A stretch of DNA of 64,000 nt from Rhodovulum sp. P5 (GCF_002079305.1 NZ_CP015039.1:1075501-1139500), one strand, 5' to 3'. Numbered from the stretch's first letter, positions 35,405 to 45,711 are shown. Notes: a model not told the origin generated them from the letters alone. A program made the numbers and translations.

Positions 35405-37048
35405 ATGGCACGTTTCATTTTCATTACAGGCGGCGTGGTTTCGTCGCTGGGCAAAGGACTTGCATCAGCCGCACTCGGGGCGCTGTTGCAGGCACGCGGC
35501 TTCACCGTCAGGCTGCGCAAGCTTGACCCTTACCTCAATGTCGACCCCGGCACGATGAGCCCGTTCGAACATGGCGAGGTGTTCGTCACCGATGACGGGG
35601 CGGAAACCGATCTCGACCTTGGGCACTACGAACGCTTCACGGGCGTGGCCGCCCGCCGGACCGACTCGGTCAGTTCGGGGCGCATCTATTCCAACGTGCT
35701 CGAGAAGGAACGCCGGGGCGACTATCTCGGCAAGACCATTCAGGTCATTCCCCACGTCACCGACGAGATCAAGGACTTCATCCGGATCGGCGAGGACGAG
35801 GTCGATTTCATGCTGTGCGAAATCGGCGGCACGGTCGGCGACATCGAGGGCTTGCCCTTCTTCGAAGCGATCCGCCAGTTCAGCCAGGACAAGCCGCGGG
35901 GCCAATGCATGTTCATGCATCTCACGCTGCTGCCCTATATCCAGGCGTCGGGCGAGTTGAAGACCAAGCCCACCCAGCACTCGGTCAAGGAACTCCGCTC
36001 CATCGGGATTGCGCCTGACGTTCTGGTCTGCCGTTCCGAAGGGCCGATCCCGCAAAAGGAACGGGACAAGCTGGCGCTGTTCTGCAACGTGCGTCCCGAT
36101 GCCGTGATTGCCGCGCAGGATCTGAAATCGATCTACGAGGCACCCTTGGCCTATCACCGCGAGGGGCTGGACCAGGCCGTGCTGGATGCGTTCCAGATCA
36201 GCCCCGCCCCGCGGCCCGACCTGTCGAAGTGGGAAGACGTCTCTGACCGGATCTTCAATGCCGAGGGCGAGGTCCGCGTGGCCATCGTCGGCAAGTACAC
36301 GCAACTTGAAGACGCGTACAAATCGATTGCCGAGGCGCTGACCCATGGCGGCATGGCCAACCGCGTCAAGGTCAAGGCGGAATGGATCGACGCCGAGATC
36401 TTCGAACGCGAGGACCCGTCCCCCTGGCTTGAGGGGTTCCACGCGATCCTCGTCCCCGGCGGGTTCGGAGAGCGTGGCACCGAGGGCAAGATCAAGGCCG
36501 CGCAATTCGCCCGCGAACGCGACATCCCCTATCTGGGCATCTGCCTTGGCATGCAGATGGCCGTGATCGAGGCGGCGCGCAATATCGCCCACCTGACCGA
36601 TGCGGGGTCGGAGGAATTCGACCACGAAGCAGGCCAAAAGCGCTTCACGCCGGTGGTCTATCATCTCAAGGAATGGGTGCAGGGGAATGCGAAGGTCCAG
36701 CGGAAGGCCGATGACGACAAGGGCGGCACGATGCGGCTGGGCAGCTACAACGCCCATCTGGCCGAAGGATCGAAGGTGGCCAAGATCTATGGCAAGACGC
36801 TGATCGAAGAACGCCACCGCCACCGCTATGAAGTGGACATCAAGTACCGCGAGAAGCTGGAGGAAAAGGGCCTGATCTTTTCCGGCATGTCGCCCGACGG
36901 CCGCCTGCCCGAGATCGTGGAATGGAAGGACCACCACTGGTTCATCGGCGTTCAGTTCCACCCCGAACTGAAGTCGAAACCCTTCGCCCCGCATCCGCTG
37001 TTCGCAGATTTTGTGCGCGCGGCGGTGGAAACCTCGCGGCTGGTGTAA
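35405..37048 (+). CDS. pyrG: CTP synthase
   Basis: Makes CTP from UTP with glutamine nitrogen. The 547-residue protein has the N-terminal synthetase domain ([50 protein letters not shown]) and a C-terminal class I glutamine amidotransferase domain with nucleophile Cys in YLGICLGMQ and the His/Glu of VQFHPELKS. Length and motifs are complete. A 165 nt AT-richer leader precedes it; I saw no known riboswitch there. Confidence 0.98.
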   Translation: MARFIFITGGVVSSLGKGLASAALGALLQARGFTVRLRKLDPYLNVDPGTMSPFEHGEVFVTDDGAETDLDLGHYERFTGVAARRTDSVSSGRIYSNVLEKERRGDYLGKTIQVIPHVTDEIKDFIRIGEDEVDFMLCEIGGTVGDIEGLPFFEAIRQFSQDKPRGQCMFMHLTLLPYIQASGELKTKPTQHSVKELRSIGIAPDVLVCRSEGPIPQKERDKLALFCNVRPDAVIAAQDLKSIYEAPLAYHREGLDQAVLDAFQISPAPRPDLSKWEDVSDRIFNAEGEVRVAIVGKYTQLEDAYKSIAEALTHGGMANRVKVKAEWIDAEIFEREDPSPWLEGFHAILVPGGFGERGTEGKIKAAQFARERDIPYLGICLGMQMAVIEAARNIAHLTDAGSEEFDHEAGQKRFTPVVYHLKEWVQGNAKVQRKADDDKGGTMRLGSYNAHLAEGSKVAKIYGKTLIEERHRHRYEVDIKYREKLEEKGLIFSGMSPDGRLPEIVEWKDHHWFIGVQFHPELKSKPFAPHPLFADFVRAAVETSRLV

Positions 37049-37067
37049 CACCGGCCGCGGCGCTCTG

Positions 37068-37850
37068 ATGCTGTCCTACCAGCATATCTATCACGCGGGG
37101 AACCTTGCCGATGTGCACAAGCATGCGCTTTTGTGCTGCATGCTTGCGCATCTCACCCGCAAGGACAAACCGCTCAGCTATATCGAAACCCATGCGGGCC
37201 GTGGCCTGTACGATCTGTCCGCGCCCGAGGCCATCAAGACCGGAGAGGCCGCGCAGGGCGTCGGCGCGATGGAGGCGCGGCTGCCCCCCGACCACCCGTA
37301 TCGCGGCAGGCTGGAGGACGTCCGGGCCCGGTTCGGGCCGTCGGCCTATCCGGGCTCGCCTCTGCTCGCGGCGCTGTCCCTGCGCCCCAAGGATGTCATG
37401 CATCTGGCAGAGTTGCATCCGCAGGAACACAAGGCCCTGGCCGAGGCCATGGCGTCCTTCGGCGTCCATCTGCGGCAGGAGGACGGCTTCCGGGCGGCCC
37501 GGGCGCTTGTGCCGCCGATGCCCCGGCGCGGGATGATGCTGATCGACCCGAGCTTCGAGGTGAAGGCGGATTACGATGCCATTCCCCGCCACATGGCTGA
37601 CATTCACCGCAAGTGGAACGTCGGTGTGCTGGCGCTCTGGTATCCGATCATGGCGGCGGGCCTGCACGCCCCGATGATTGCCGCGCTCAAAGACCGCTTC
37701 GCCGATGCCCTGTGTCACGAGGTCGGCTTTCCCCCGGCGCGACCGGGACACGGTCTGATCGGGTCGGGCATGTTCGTCGTGAACGCGCCCTGGGGGACGG
37801 CGGAGGAAGCCGCCCGCCTGTCTGCGCTATTCGAGGGGCTCACCGCGTAG
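37068..37850 (+). CDS. rlmJ: 23S rRNA (adenine-2030-N6)-methyltransferase RlmJ
   Basis: A 260-residue SAM-dependent methyltransferase: MLSYQHIYHAGNLADVHKHALL, SAM-binding YIETHAGRGLYDLSA, YPGSPLLA, and catalytic LIDPSFEVKADYD. E. coli RlmJ has DPPYE here; the DPSF(Y)E variant seems normal for alphaproteobacterial members but is worth noting. It starts 19 nt after pyrG and is probably co-transcribed with it. Confidence 0.92.
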   Translation: MLSYQHIYHAGNLADVHKHALLCCMLAHLTRKDKPLSYIETHAGRGLYDLSAPEAIKTGEAAQGVGAMEARLPPDHPYRGRLEDVRARFGPSAYPGSPLLAALSLRPKDVMHLAELHPQEHKALAEAMASFGVHLRQEDGFRAARALVPPMPRRGMMLIDPSFEVKADYDAIPRHMADIHRKWNVGVLALWYPIMAAGLHAPMIAALKDRFADALCHEVGFPPARPGHGLIGSGMFVVNAPWGTAEEAARLSALFEGLTA

Positions 37851-37919
37851 CATACGCCGCATTTCCCAACCGCCCCGGCGCCCCTTGGCCAGATCGCCCC
37901 CCACGGCTATATCCAGATC

Positions 37920-38366
37920 ATGTTTGCGGATTTCCTGACTCGGCTGATCCAGCCCGAACCCGACCAGCTTCCCGATCGTGACGCCCGGCTTGCCTTGGCA
38001 GCGCTTCTGGTGCGCATCGCCCGGTCCGACGGCGAATATGCCCATGAGGAGGCCGAGCGGATCGATCGCATTCTCGCATCCCGCTACGCTCTGGCGCCCG
38101 CGGAGGCCGAGACCCTGCGTCACGATGCCGAAAAGCTTGAGGCCGAGGCGCCCGATACCGTCCGGTTTACCCGCGCGATAAAGGACGCCGTCCCCTATGA
38201 AGAGCGCGAAGGCGTGGTGGAAGCGTTGTGGGACGTCGTGCTGGCCGATGGAATCCGGGACGAGGAAGAAGACGGCCTGCTGCGCCTTGTCGCAAACCTG
38301 CTGGGCGTGAACGACCGTGACAGCGCCCTTGCCCGACAAAGGGCGGAACGGCGTCAGGACGGTTGA
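37920..38366 (+). CDS. TerB-like (tellurite-resistance/DjlA N-terminal-like) protein
   Basis: A 148-residue all-helical acidic protein. The pattern ALAALLVRIARSDGEYAHEEAERIDRIL and its repeat VVEALWDVVLADGIRDEEEDGLLRLVANLLGV show the TerB-fold D-G-x-x-x-x-E-E signature twice, thought to bind metal. Many such lone TerB proteins exist with unknown roles; tellurite resistance itself is not implied. It follows rlmJ by 69 nt. Confidence 0.85.
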   Translation: MFADFLTRLIQPEPDQLPDRDARLALAALLVRIARSDGEYAHEEAERIDRILASRYALAPAEAETLRHDAEKLEAEAPDTVRFTRAIKDAVPYEEREGVVEALWDVVLADGIRDEEEDGLLRLVANLLGVNDRDSALARQRAERRQDG

Positions 38367-38545
38367 ACGCCGCGTAAGTGCCGACCCCGAGATACACATT
38401 CGCGCGTTGCGCGAGGCGACCTTCGCGACCTGCCAAAACTGCCTAAATCACGGGCATCTGCATCGATTGACGCCGGTTCCCCGTTGCAATTGCGGTGAAG
38501 TTGCGCCCTACTTCCGGCCAGTCATTAACGAATGCCGAAGGCCGC

Positions 38546-39322
38546 GTGACCCAGCAAGACCCGCCCGTGATCGAAATCCGCGACCTCCACAAGAGCTACG
38601 GCGCGCTGGAGGTTCTCAAGGGCGTCAGCATCGCCGCGCAAAAGGGCGATGTCGTGTCGCTGATCGGCTCGTCCGGTTCTGGCAAATCGACGCTTCTGCG
38701 CTGTGCAAACCTTCTGGAGGACAGCCAGCAGGGCGAGATCCTGTTCGAAGGCGATCCGGTCAAATGGCGCGGCAAGGGACCGGCGCGCAGCCCGGCCAAC
38801 CGCAAACAGGTCATCCGCATCCGCACGAACCTGTCGATGGTGTTCCAGCAGTTCAACCTGTGGACCCATATGACCATCCTCCAGAACGTGATGGAGGCCC
38901 CGGTGACCGTTCTGAAGGAAGACCGGGAGACGGTAGAGGCGCGCGCCCGCGACCTGCTGGCCAAGGTCGGCATCGGCGACAAGTGCGACGTCTTCCCGGC
39001 GCAGCTATCGGGTGGCCAGCAGCAGCGCGCCGCCATTGCGCGTGCCCTCGCGATGCAGCCGCGCGCGCTGTTGTTCGATGAACCGACCTCCGCGCTCGAC
39101 CCCGAATTGCAGCAGGAGGTCGTGCGCGTGATCAAGGTGCTGGCCGAGGAAGGCCGGACCATGCTTCTTGTCACCCACGACATGCGGCTGGCCGCCGACG
39201 TATCCGACCATGTGGTGTTCCTGCATCAGGGCCGGATCGAGGAGCAGGGCCCGCCCGACGCCGTGTTCGGTGCCCCGAAATCCGAACGACTGCAAAAGTT
39301 TCTAAGCGCAACCGCGGCCTGA
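38546..39322 (+). CDS. Polar amino-acid ABC transporter ATP-binding protein
   Basis: A 258-residue ATPase of the HisP/GlnQ family. It has Walker A GSSGSGKST, Q-loop FQQFNLWTHMTILQNV, signature LSGGQQQR, Walker B LLFDEPTSALDPE and H-loop VTHDM. The GTG at 38546 is preferred because a GTG 51 nt earlier lacks homology and would lengthen the family's usual N-terminus. It leads an operon with a binding protein, two permeases and a glutamine-synthetase homologue. Confidence 0.93.
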   Translation: MTQQDPPVIEIRDLHKSYGALEVLKGVSIAAQKGDVVSLIGSSGSGKSTLLRCANLLEDSQQGEILFEGDPVKWRGKGPARSPANRKQVIRIRTNLSMVFQQFNLWTHMTILQNVMEAPVTVLKEDRETVEARARDLLAKVGIGDKCDVFPAQLSGGQQQRAAIARALAMQPRALLFDEPTSALDPELQQEVVRVIKVLAEEGRTMLLVTHDMRLAADVSDHVVFLHQGRIEEQGPPDAVFGAPKSERLQKFLSATAA

Positions 39323-39354
39323 GACCGCGAACGACAATGACGGGAGTTTCCATC

Positions 39355-40080
39355 ATGAAAAAGCTGATCCTTGGCACCGCCGCCCTTGCCCTTTCGGCAG
39401 GCATGGCGCTGGCGCAGGATGTGGTCCGCATGGGGACCGAGGGCGCCTATCCTCCGTACAACTTCATCAATGACAACGGCGACGTGGACGGGTTCGAACG
39501 TGAACTCGGCGATGAACTCTGCGCCCGGGCCAAGCTGACCTGCGAATGGGTCACCAACGAATGGGACTCGATCATTCCCAACCTCGTGTCGGGCAACTAC
39601 GACACGATCATCGCCGGCATGAGCATCACCGACGAGCGGGACGAGGTGATCGACTTCACCCAGAACTATTTTCCGCCGGATCCGTCGGTCTATGTCGCCA
39701 TGTCCGACGACGTGGATGTGAATTCTGCCGTCGTCGCCGCACAGACCGGCACGATTCAGGCCAGCCACGTGGCGGAGACCGGCGCGATGCTGGTGGAATT
39801 CCCGACACCCGATGAAACCATTGCCGCCGTGCGGAATGGCGAGGCCGACGCGGTCCTGGCCGACAAGGGCTTCCTTGAGCCCATCGTGAACGAATCCGGC
39901 GGTGAACTGATGATCCTTGGCGACGACGTCATGCTGGGCGGCGGCATCGGGATGGGCATCCGCGAATCCGACGCCGAGTTGAAGGCGACCTTCGACGCCG
40001 CGATCCAGTCGATGAAGGATGACGGGTCGCTGAACGAGCTGATCGCCAAGTGGTTCGGCGGCATGAATGGCGGCTTCTGA
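39355..40080 (+). CDS. Periplasmic polar amino-acid-binding protein (ABC transporter)
   Basis: A 241-residue type II binding protein with signal peptide MKKLILGTAALALSAGMALA. The domain motifs are VRMGTEGAYPPYNFINDNGDVDGFERELGDELC and WDSIIPNLVSGNYDTIIAGMSITDERDEVIDFT, as in lysine/arginine/ornithine and histidine binding proteins. It likely captures a basic amino acid or related amine for the permeases that follow. The ATG at 39355 starts the signal peptide; an ATG 18 nt earlier is less likely. Confidence 0.93.
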   Translation: MKKLILGTAALALSAGMALAQDVVRMGTEGAYPPYNFINDNGDVDGFERELGDELCARAKLTCEWVTNEWDSIIPNLVSGNYDTIIAGMSITDERDEVIDFTQNYFPPDPSVYVAMSDDVDVNSAVVAAQTGTIQASHVAETGAMLVEFPTPDETIAAVRNGEADAVLADKGFLEPIVNESGGELMILGDDVMLGGGIGMGIRESDAELKATFDAAIQSMKDDGSLNELIAKWFGGMNGGF

Positions 40081-40124
40081 GCCAGAAGAATGGCGCGCGG
40101 CGGTGTCGCCGCGCGCGCACCTGA

Positions 40125-41006
40125 ATGTTTGCATCCTGCGCCGATCCCTCCTCGCTTGAAGGCCTGCACTGGCTGGCTTGCTACCTGACCAGCGGCAAGC
40201 ATATGGCGTTCTATGCCTCCTTCGGGACGGTGATGGTCCTGCTTGCGATCACCGCACCGGCGGCTCTCACCTTCGGATTCGCCGGGGCGGTCGCGGCGCG
40301 ATCGCGGATCTTCCCGCTGCGCTGGATCGGGCGGCTTTACACCGCGATGGTGCGCGGTGTGCCCGACATCATCTTCTTCCTCTTTGTGCCCATCGCGTTG
40401 GACCAGTTGTTCGAATGGCTGCGGCACAAGGCGAAATGCCCCGACTGGACCGAACCGGTTCGGCAGGGCAACGATTTCGTCGTCTGCGCGCAGGCCAAGC
40501 TGCCGATGTCGACCAGCCCGCAATGGGTGCACGAAACCTACGGCTTCTTTCTGGCGGTGCTGGCCTTTGCCATCGTCTTCGGGGCCTTTGCGGCGAATGT
40601 TCTGTACGGCGCGATGCGGGCGGTGCCGCGGGCGCAAATGGAAACGGCCGAAGCCTACGGGATGACCGAACGACAAAGCTTCTGGCGGGTTCTCGTGCCG
40701 CAGATGTGGGTCTATGCCCTGCCGGGGCTTTCAAATCTGTGGATGATCCTGATCAAGGCGACGCCGCTGCTGTTCCTGCTGGGGGTGGAGGATATCGTCT
40801 ATTGGGCGCGGGAACTGGGGGGATCAAAGACTTCGATCTACGCCTATCCGCATCCCGACTGGCGGCTTTACTACTTCCTTGGTCTTCTGGTCTTTTACCT
40901 GACCCTGACCCGTGTGTCCGAGGTCGTGCTGGGCCGGGTAACCACGCGTCTGTCCCACGGACAGGCCACCATGGGCGGTGAGGCCCAGCGAAAGGCCGCG
41001 GCATGA
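40125..41006 (+). CDS. Polar amino-acid ABC transporter permease (HisQ-like)
   Basis: A 293-residue inner-membrane permease. The cytoplasmic EAA loop reads AMRAVPRAQMETAEAYGMTERQSFWRVLVPQMW, which contacts the ATPase. Five or six hydrophobic helices are seen. It has an inserted periplasmic/loop region (KCPDWTEPVRQGNDFVVCAQ) not present in short HisQ proteins. It overlaps the next permease by four bases. Confidence 0.92.
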   Translation: MFASCADPSSLEGLHWLACYLTSGKHMAFYASFGTVMVLLAITAPAALTFGFAGAVAARSRIFPLRWIGRLYTAMVRGVPDIIFFLFVPIALDQLFEWLRHKAKCPDWTEPVRQGNDFVVCAQAKLPMSTSPQWVHETYGFFLAVLAFAIVFGAFAANVLYGAMRAVPRAQMETAEAYGMTERQSFWRVLVPQMWVYALPGLSNLWMILIKATPLLFLLGVEDIVYWARELGGSKTSIYAYPHPDWRLYYFLGLLVFYLTLTRVSEVVLGRVTTRLSHGQATMGGEAQRKAAA

Positions 41007-41842
41007 GTTGCGTGCAGACCATTCAGGATTACGCGCTGCGCTCTGTCGGGATTGGTGAGCGGCTGTTGCCCCGGTCCGATTTCACCCTGTGCGAGCAATT
41101 CACGCTGATCGGGTCCGGCCTGATCTGGAACATCTATTTCGGCGCCTTTGCGCTTCTCTTCGGTTTCTTCCTCGCCACCGGCATCGCGCTGGCCAAGAAC
41201 AGCGGCACATGGGTCATCCGCAAACCGGCGGAATGGTTCATTTTCGTCTTTCGCGGATCGCCGCTCTTCATCCAGTTCTTCCTGGCCTACGAGGCCTTCG
41301 TGATGCTGCCGAAGTCGGGGATCGAACTGAACCTGATCTTCACCGAGATCACGGCAGAGACCCGCTGGCTGACCCGGGCCTGGGCCGGGGCGCTGGTCGT
41401 GCTGTTCCTGAACACCGCCGCCTATTCGGCCGAGATCTTCTATGGCGCGCTGCGCAGCGTGCCGAAGGGCGATCTGGAGGCCGCCGATGCCTATGGCCTG
41501 TCGGGCTGGTCGAAATTCCGGCGCGTCGTCTGGCCCACCATGCTGCGCCTGGCCTGGCCCGCCTATACGAATGAGGCGATCTTCCTGTTTCACGCCACGA
41601 CGCTGGTCTACTTCTCGGGCTTCCCGGCATGGCAGCAAAAGGGCGATGCCCTCTATTACGCCAACTACTTCGCCGACAAGACCTTCAACCCGTTCATCCC
41701 CTATCCCATCGTGGCGGGGTATTTCATCGGGCTGACGCTGATCATCATCCTTGTCTTCGGCGCGCTGAATCGGCGACTGAACCGCCATCTGGCCCCCGAC
41801 GCCCGGCCACGGCTGCGAATCCGCCCGCAGGTGATCCGATGA
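41003..41842 (+). CDS. Polar amino-acid ABC transporter permease (HisM-like)
   Basis: A 279-residue second permease. Its EAA loop is ALRSVPKGDLEAADAYGLSGWSKFRRVVWPTMLR. The start overlaps the preceding permease (ATGA) and its stop overlaps the glutamine-synthetase-like gene (ATGA), so all are translationally coupled. Together with the ATPase and binding protein it completes an importer. An N-terminal stretch with SCVQTIQDYALRSVGIGERLLPRSDF precedes the first helix. Confidence 0.92.
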   Translation: MSCVQTIQDYALRSVGIGERLLPRSDFTLCEQFTLIGSGLIWNIYFGAFALLFGFFLATGIALAKNSGTWVIRKPAEWFIFVFRGSPLFIQFFLAYEAFVMLPKSGIELNLIFTEITAETRWLTRAWAGALVVLFLNTAAYSAEIFYGALRSVPKGDLEAADAYGLSGWSKFRRVVWPTMLRLAWPAYTNEAIFLFHATTLVYFSGFPAWQQKGDALYYANYFADKTFNPFIPYPIVAGYFIGLTLIIILVFGALNRRLNRHLAPDARPRLRIRPQVIR

Positions 41843-43170
41843 GCGAATGGCTGCGCGCGCACCCTCAGGTGCGGACGATCCGCGTGGCCGCCTGTGACCT
41901 GAACGGACAGGCCCGCGGCAAGCGGTTGCCGTCGCGCTTTTCCGACCGGGTGGAGGAGGAAGGCACACGCTTTCCGCTGTCGGTTCTGAACCTCGACATC
42001 TGGGGGGAGGATATCGAGGGCAGCCCGCTGGTCTTCGACTCCGGCGATGCCGACGGCGTGCTGCACCCCACGGGCCGCGGCTTCGTGCCGATGCCGTGGC
42101 TGGATGCGCCCACGGCGCTGTTGCCCCTCTGGATGTTCGACGAGGCGGGCCAACCCTTTGACGGCTGCCCGCGCCACGCGCTCAACCGCGTGCTGCAAGC
42201 CTATACTGCCCGCGGCTGGACCCCGCAGGTCGCGACGGAACTGGAATTCTACCTGATCGACGACAGCGAGGATGGCATTCATGCCCCCCGCTCCCCCCGG
42301 TCGGGCAAGCGGCGCGAGGCAGCCGAGATCCTCAGCCTCCGCACGCTTGATGCGTTCGACGCCTTCTTCACCGATCTCTATGACGCGTGCGAGGCGATGG
42401 ACCTGCCCGCCGACGCCGCGATTTCCGAAGGCGGCATGGGCCAGTTCGAGGTCAACCTGCTGCACGGCCCCGCGATGAAGGCCGCCGACGATACCTGGCT
42501 GTTCAAGATGCTGGTCAAGGGGCTGGCGCGCAAGCATGGGCTGGCGGGCAGTTTCATGGCCAAGCCCTATCCCGATCAGGCCGGCAACGGGCTGCACATG
42601 CATTTCTCGGTGCTCGATGCCAACGGCAACAACATCTTCGACGACGACAGCCCGGACGGGTCGGGTTTGTTGCGGCAGGCCGTGGCGGGTTGTCTTGCCG
42701 CGCTGCCCGACATGACGCTGATCCTCGCGCCGCATGCCAACAGCTATGACCGGCTGGTGCCGGGCGCCCATGCCCCCACGGGAATCTGCTGGGCCAAGGA
42801 AAACCGTACCTCGGCCATCCGCATTCCCGGCGGTTCCCCCCGCGCCCGCCGGATCGAACATCGCGTGGCCGGAGGCGACATCAACCCCTATCTGATGATC
42901 GCCGCGGTTCTGGGCGCGGCTCTTCAGGGGATCGAGGAACAGCTTGCCCCCCCGCCGCCGATCACCGGCAACGCCTATGATCAGGACCTGCCGCAGATCC
43001 CGACCTGTTGGCATGCGGCCATCGACGCGTTCGAGCAAAGCCCCAGAATCGCGCGCATCTTTCCTCGCGGTCTGATCCGCAACCTGACCATGACCAAGCG
43101 ACAAGAGGCCCGCCGCATCGCCGACCTGAACGACGAGGACAGGCTGGCACTGTATCTCGATACGGTGTGA
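41839..43170 (+). CDS. Glutamine-synthetase family protein (gamma-glutamyl-amine ligase type)
   Basis: A 443-residue member of the GS superfamily. It has ATELEFYLID (metal-binding Glu), SEGGMGQFEVNL, NGLHMHFSVLDANGNN (nucleotide-binding His), APTGICWAKENRTSAIRIPG and RRIEHRVAGGDINPYLMIAA. It resembles the PuuA/GlnA3-like ligases that glutamylate amines rather than ammonia-assimilating GlnA: it lacks the adenylylation-site tail and sits behind an uptake system. Inferred job: activating an imported amine or amino acid by glutamylation. The exact substrate is unknown. Confidence 0.85.
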   Translation: MSEWLRAHPQVRTIRVAACDLNGQARGKRLPSRFSDRVEEEGTRFPLSVLNLDIWGEDIEGSPLVFDSGDADGVLHPTGRGFVPMPWLDAPTALLPLWMFDEAGQPFDGCPRHALNRVLQAYTARGWTPQVATELEFYLIDDSEDGIHAPRSPRSGKRREAAEILSLRTLDAFDAFFTDLYDACEAMDLPADAAISEGGMGQFEVNLLHGPAMKAADDTWLFKMLVKGLARKHGLAGSFMAKPYPDQAGNGLHMHFSVLDANGNNIFDDDSPDGSGLLRQAVAGCLAALPDMTLILAPHANSYDRLVPGAHAPTGICWAKENRTSAIRIPGGSPRARRIEHRVAGGDINPYLMIAAVLGAALQGIEEQLAPPPPITGNAYDQDLPQIPTCWHAAIDAFEQSPRIARIFPRGLIRNLTMTKRQEARRIADLNDEDRLALYLDTV

Positions 43171-43344
43171 CCCGAAGTTCCCCGGCCCGATCATGGGCGG
43201 GGCATGTGCTTAACCCCTAAAATAACGACAAAAAACCGATGATTTTTCGACCCGGAATTGACCGGTGAAAAGTCATCTTTAAGCCCCTTTCCCGCGATAC
43301 TGCGCTCCAGACCACTACTCAAGGATGTGGGGAACGGAGTAACG

Positions 43345-45663
43345 ATGTTTCGAAAATTCACCCAGATGCCGATCAGCCGCCGCCTTCCGGTGATGCTGGT
43401 CCTGATCCTCGCCTTCACGACGACGGCGATGGGCGTGACGCTGTACCAACTGGCCCAAAGCATGCGGATCGAGGCCGCGCAGACGATGATCAAGGGCCTT
43501 GCCGAGGATCAGGCCGCCCGAGTCGAGGAATGGGTGCATTCCAAAGCGACCCATCTTGCCGGAAAGGCCGCAACGCCACTGGCATCCAAGGCCGTCACCA
43601 CCCTTGACGCGGCCATTGCCGTCGACGGCGGGGATCTGAAAGCGGTGCAAAAGGCCTATGTCACCGACAACCCCCACCCCCTTGGTCAGCGTCAGGCACT
43701 GGAAGACGCCGGCGACGGGTCGGCCTATTCCGCCGCGCATGCGCCGGTGCAGCGGCAGTTGCGCAGCATGCTGGACAACTTCGGCTACTACGACATCTTC
43801 CTGTTCAACCTGAAAGGCGACCTGATCTACACCGTCGTGAAAGAGGCCGATTTCGGCGAGAACTTCGCCACCGGCAAATACGCCGATACCGGTCTGGGTC
43901 AGGTCTACCGAGAGGCCGCGAAGGCCGCCAAGGGCAGCGTCGCGATTTCCGATTTCGCCCCCTACGCCCCCAGCGCCGACGCACCGGCAGGGTTCATGGC
44001 CAGCCCGATTTTCGATTCCAACGGCACCCGGGTTGGCGTCATGGCGTTCCAGCTTCCCATCGACATGCTGGCCGATCACATCAATGCCACCGCCGCGCTG
44101 GGCGAAAAGGGCGACATCTACATCGCCGCCGTGGACGGCACCGCGCGGACCGCATCGCATTTCCAGGGACGATTCAAGATTTTCGACGATCTGGGCTTTG
44201 TGCCGTATGTCGCGGCGCACGATGCGGGAAAGACCGGATTCTTCAGTGGTGATGTAGGGGCCAGCGGCGACAAGACGCTCGCCTATACGCGCGAGATCGA
44301 ATTCGACTGGGCCGACTGGATGATCGTCGTTGAACTCGATCAGGCAGAGACGCTGGCCGACCTCGCCGCCTTCCGCCACAGCGTAATCGGGTTGGTGGCC
44401 GGCAGTCTTGTTCTGGCACTCGTCATCAGCATCTTTGCGTCGCGCGGCATCACCCGCCCCCTGCAAAGCTTTCTGAACTCGATGCAGAAGGTCGCCTCGG
44501 GCGACTATCGTGCCGACATCTCCGTGGCCGAGCGTGGCGACGAGATCGGCAGCCTGGGGCGCATGCTTGTGGAATATCGCGACCGTCTGGCCGAGACCGA
44601 AGAGCTTCAGGCCAAGCGCACGCGCGACATGCAGGCCCAGGAATCGGTGACCGACAAGCTGGCCGCCGCAATGGCCGCACTGTCCGAGGGCGATCTAAGC
44701 CGCACGCTGGACGATCGCTTCCCCTACGGCTTCGAACCGATCCGGGAGAACTTCAACAAGTCGGTGCTGAACCTGCGTGAAATCCTGGCCTCCGTGGTGG
44801 ACAACGCCAACGAGATCCATGTGCGCGCCGAGGAAATCGCGGATTCCTCCGACGACCTTTCGCGGCGCACCGAAAATCAGGCGGCGACGCTGGAAGAAAC
44901 CGCCGCCGCCCTTGACGAACTCACCTCCAGCGTCCGGGCCAGTGCCGATGGCGCCTCACAGGTGGAAAGCGTGGCGCGCGAGGCCCGCCACAACGCCGAG
45001 AAGAGCGGCGAGGTCGTGGACAAGGCAGTCGAGGCGATGTCGGAAATCAAGCGTTCCTCTGACGGGATCGTGCAGATCATCGGCGTGATCGACGACATCG
45101 CCTTCCAGACCAACCTTCTGGCGCTGAACGCCGGCGTCGAGGCTGCCCGCGCGGGCGAGGCCGGCCGGGGTTTCGCGGTCGTGGCCTCGGAAGTGCGTGC
45201 ACTGGCCCAGCGTTCCTCCGAAGCGGCGCGGGAAATCAAGCAGCTGATCTCTGGCAGCACCGATCATGTCGAATCCGGCGTCGAACTGGTCAATCGCACC
45301 GGCGAGGCCCTGACCGACATCGTCAAGAGCGTCAGCAATATCTCGGATCTGATCAGCGGGATCACCTCTGGCGCGCAGGAACAGTCGATCGGCCTGGGCG
45401 AGATCAATGTGGGCGTCACCGAACTGGACAAGGTGACCCAGCAGAACGCCGCGATGGTCGAAGAGGCCACCGCCGCGGCCAACACGCTGAAACAGGAAGC
45501 GACCAACATGAAGGGCCTTGTGTCGCAGTTCCGCCTGGCAGGCGGCGCGGCCCGGGCCGGAACGATCGCCACCCACAGGGCGACCAGCGGCCCCGCGTCA
45601 CCCCGGGCCCTGCCCCAACCGCAGGCCCGTGCTGCAAACGGCGACGGCTGGCGTGACTTCTGA
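43345..45663 (+). CDS. Methyl-accepting chemotaxis protein
   Basis: A 772-residue transmembrane chemoreceptor with TM1 about 15-35, a large periplasmic dCache-like sensor (about 40-345), and TM2 (HSVIGLVAGSLVLALVISIFA). HAMP (ITRPLQSFLNSMQKVASGDY) is followed by a second HAMP-like segment (LAAAMAALSEGDLSRTL) and the signalling domain with hairpin IIGVIDDIAFQTNLLALNAGVEAARAGEAGRGFAVVASEVRALAQRSSEAAREIK. The C-terminus GWRDF fits the aromatic-x-x-aromatic pentapeptide that docks CheR/CheB. GGAG precedes the ATG at 43345. Ligand unknown. Confidence 0.94.
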   Translation: MFRKFTQMPISRRLPVMLVLILAFTTTAMGVTLYQLAQSMRIEAAQTMIKGLAEDQAARVEEWVHSKATHLAGKAATPLASKAVTTLDAAIAVDGGDLKAVQKAYVTDNPHPLGQRQALEDAGDGSAYSAAHAPVQRQLRSMLDNFGYYDIFLFNLKGDLIYTVVKEADFGENFATGKYADTGLGQVYREAAKAAKGSVAISDFAPYAPSADAPAGFMASPIFDSNGTRVGVMAFQLPIDMLADHINATAALGEKGDIYIAAVDGTARTASHFQGRFKIFDDLGFVPYVAAHDAGKTGFFSGDVGASGDKTLAYTREIEFDWADWMIVVELDQAETLADLAAFRHSVIGLVAGSLVLALVISIFASRGITRPLQSFLNSMQKVASGDYRADISVAERGDEIGSLGRMLVEYRDRLAETEELQAKRTRDMQAQESVTDKLAAAMAALSEGDLSRTLDDRFPYGFEPIRENFNKSVLNLREILASVVDNANEIHVRAEEIADSSDDLSRRTENQAATLEETAAALDELTSSVRASADGASQVESVAREARHNAEKSGEVVDKAVEAMSEIKRSSDGIVQIIGVIDDIAFQTNLLALNAGVEAARAGEAGRGFAVVASEVRALAQRSSEAAREIKQLISGSTDHVESGVELVNRTGEALTDIVKSVSNISDLISGITSGAQEQSIGLGEINVGVTELDKVTQQNAAMVEEATAAANTLKQEATNMKGLVSQFRLAGGAARAGTIATHRATSGPASPRALPQPQARAANGDGWRDF

Positions 45664-45711
45664 GGTCAACCCGGCCCCCGAAGGGTTGTGCAGGCGATAG
45701 CCGTTTCCCGG

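Noticed and set aside
37920..38366. Tellurite-resistance locus
   Set aside because: TerB-fold proteins are widespread alone; no terC, terD or terZ partner is nearby.
43185..43206. Terminator after the glutamine-synthetase-like gene
   Set aside because: An imperfect hairpin with one bulge is present but no T-run follows.
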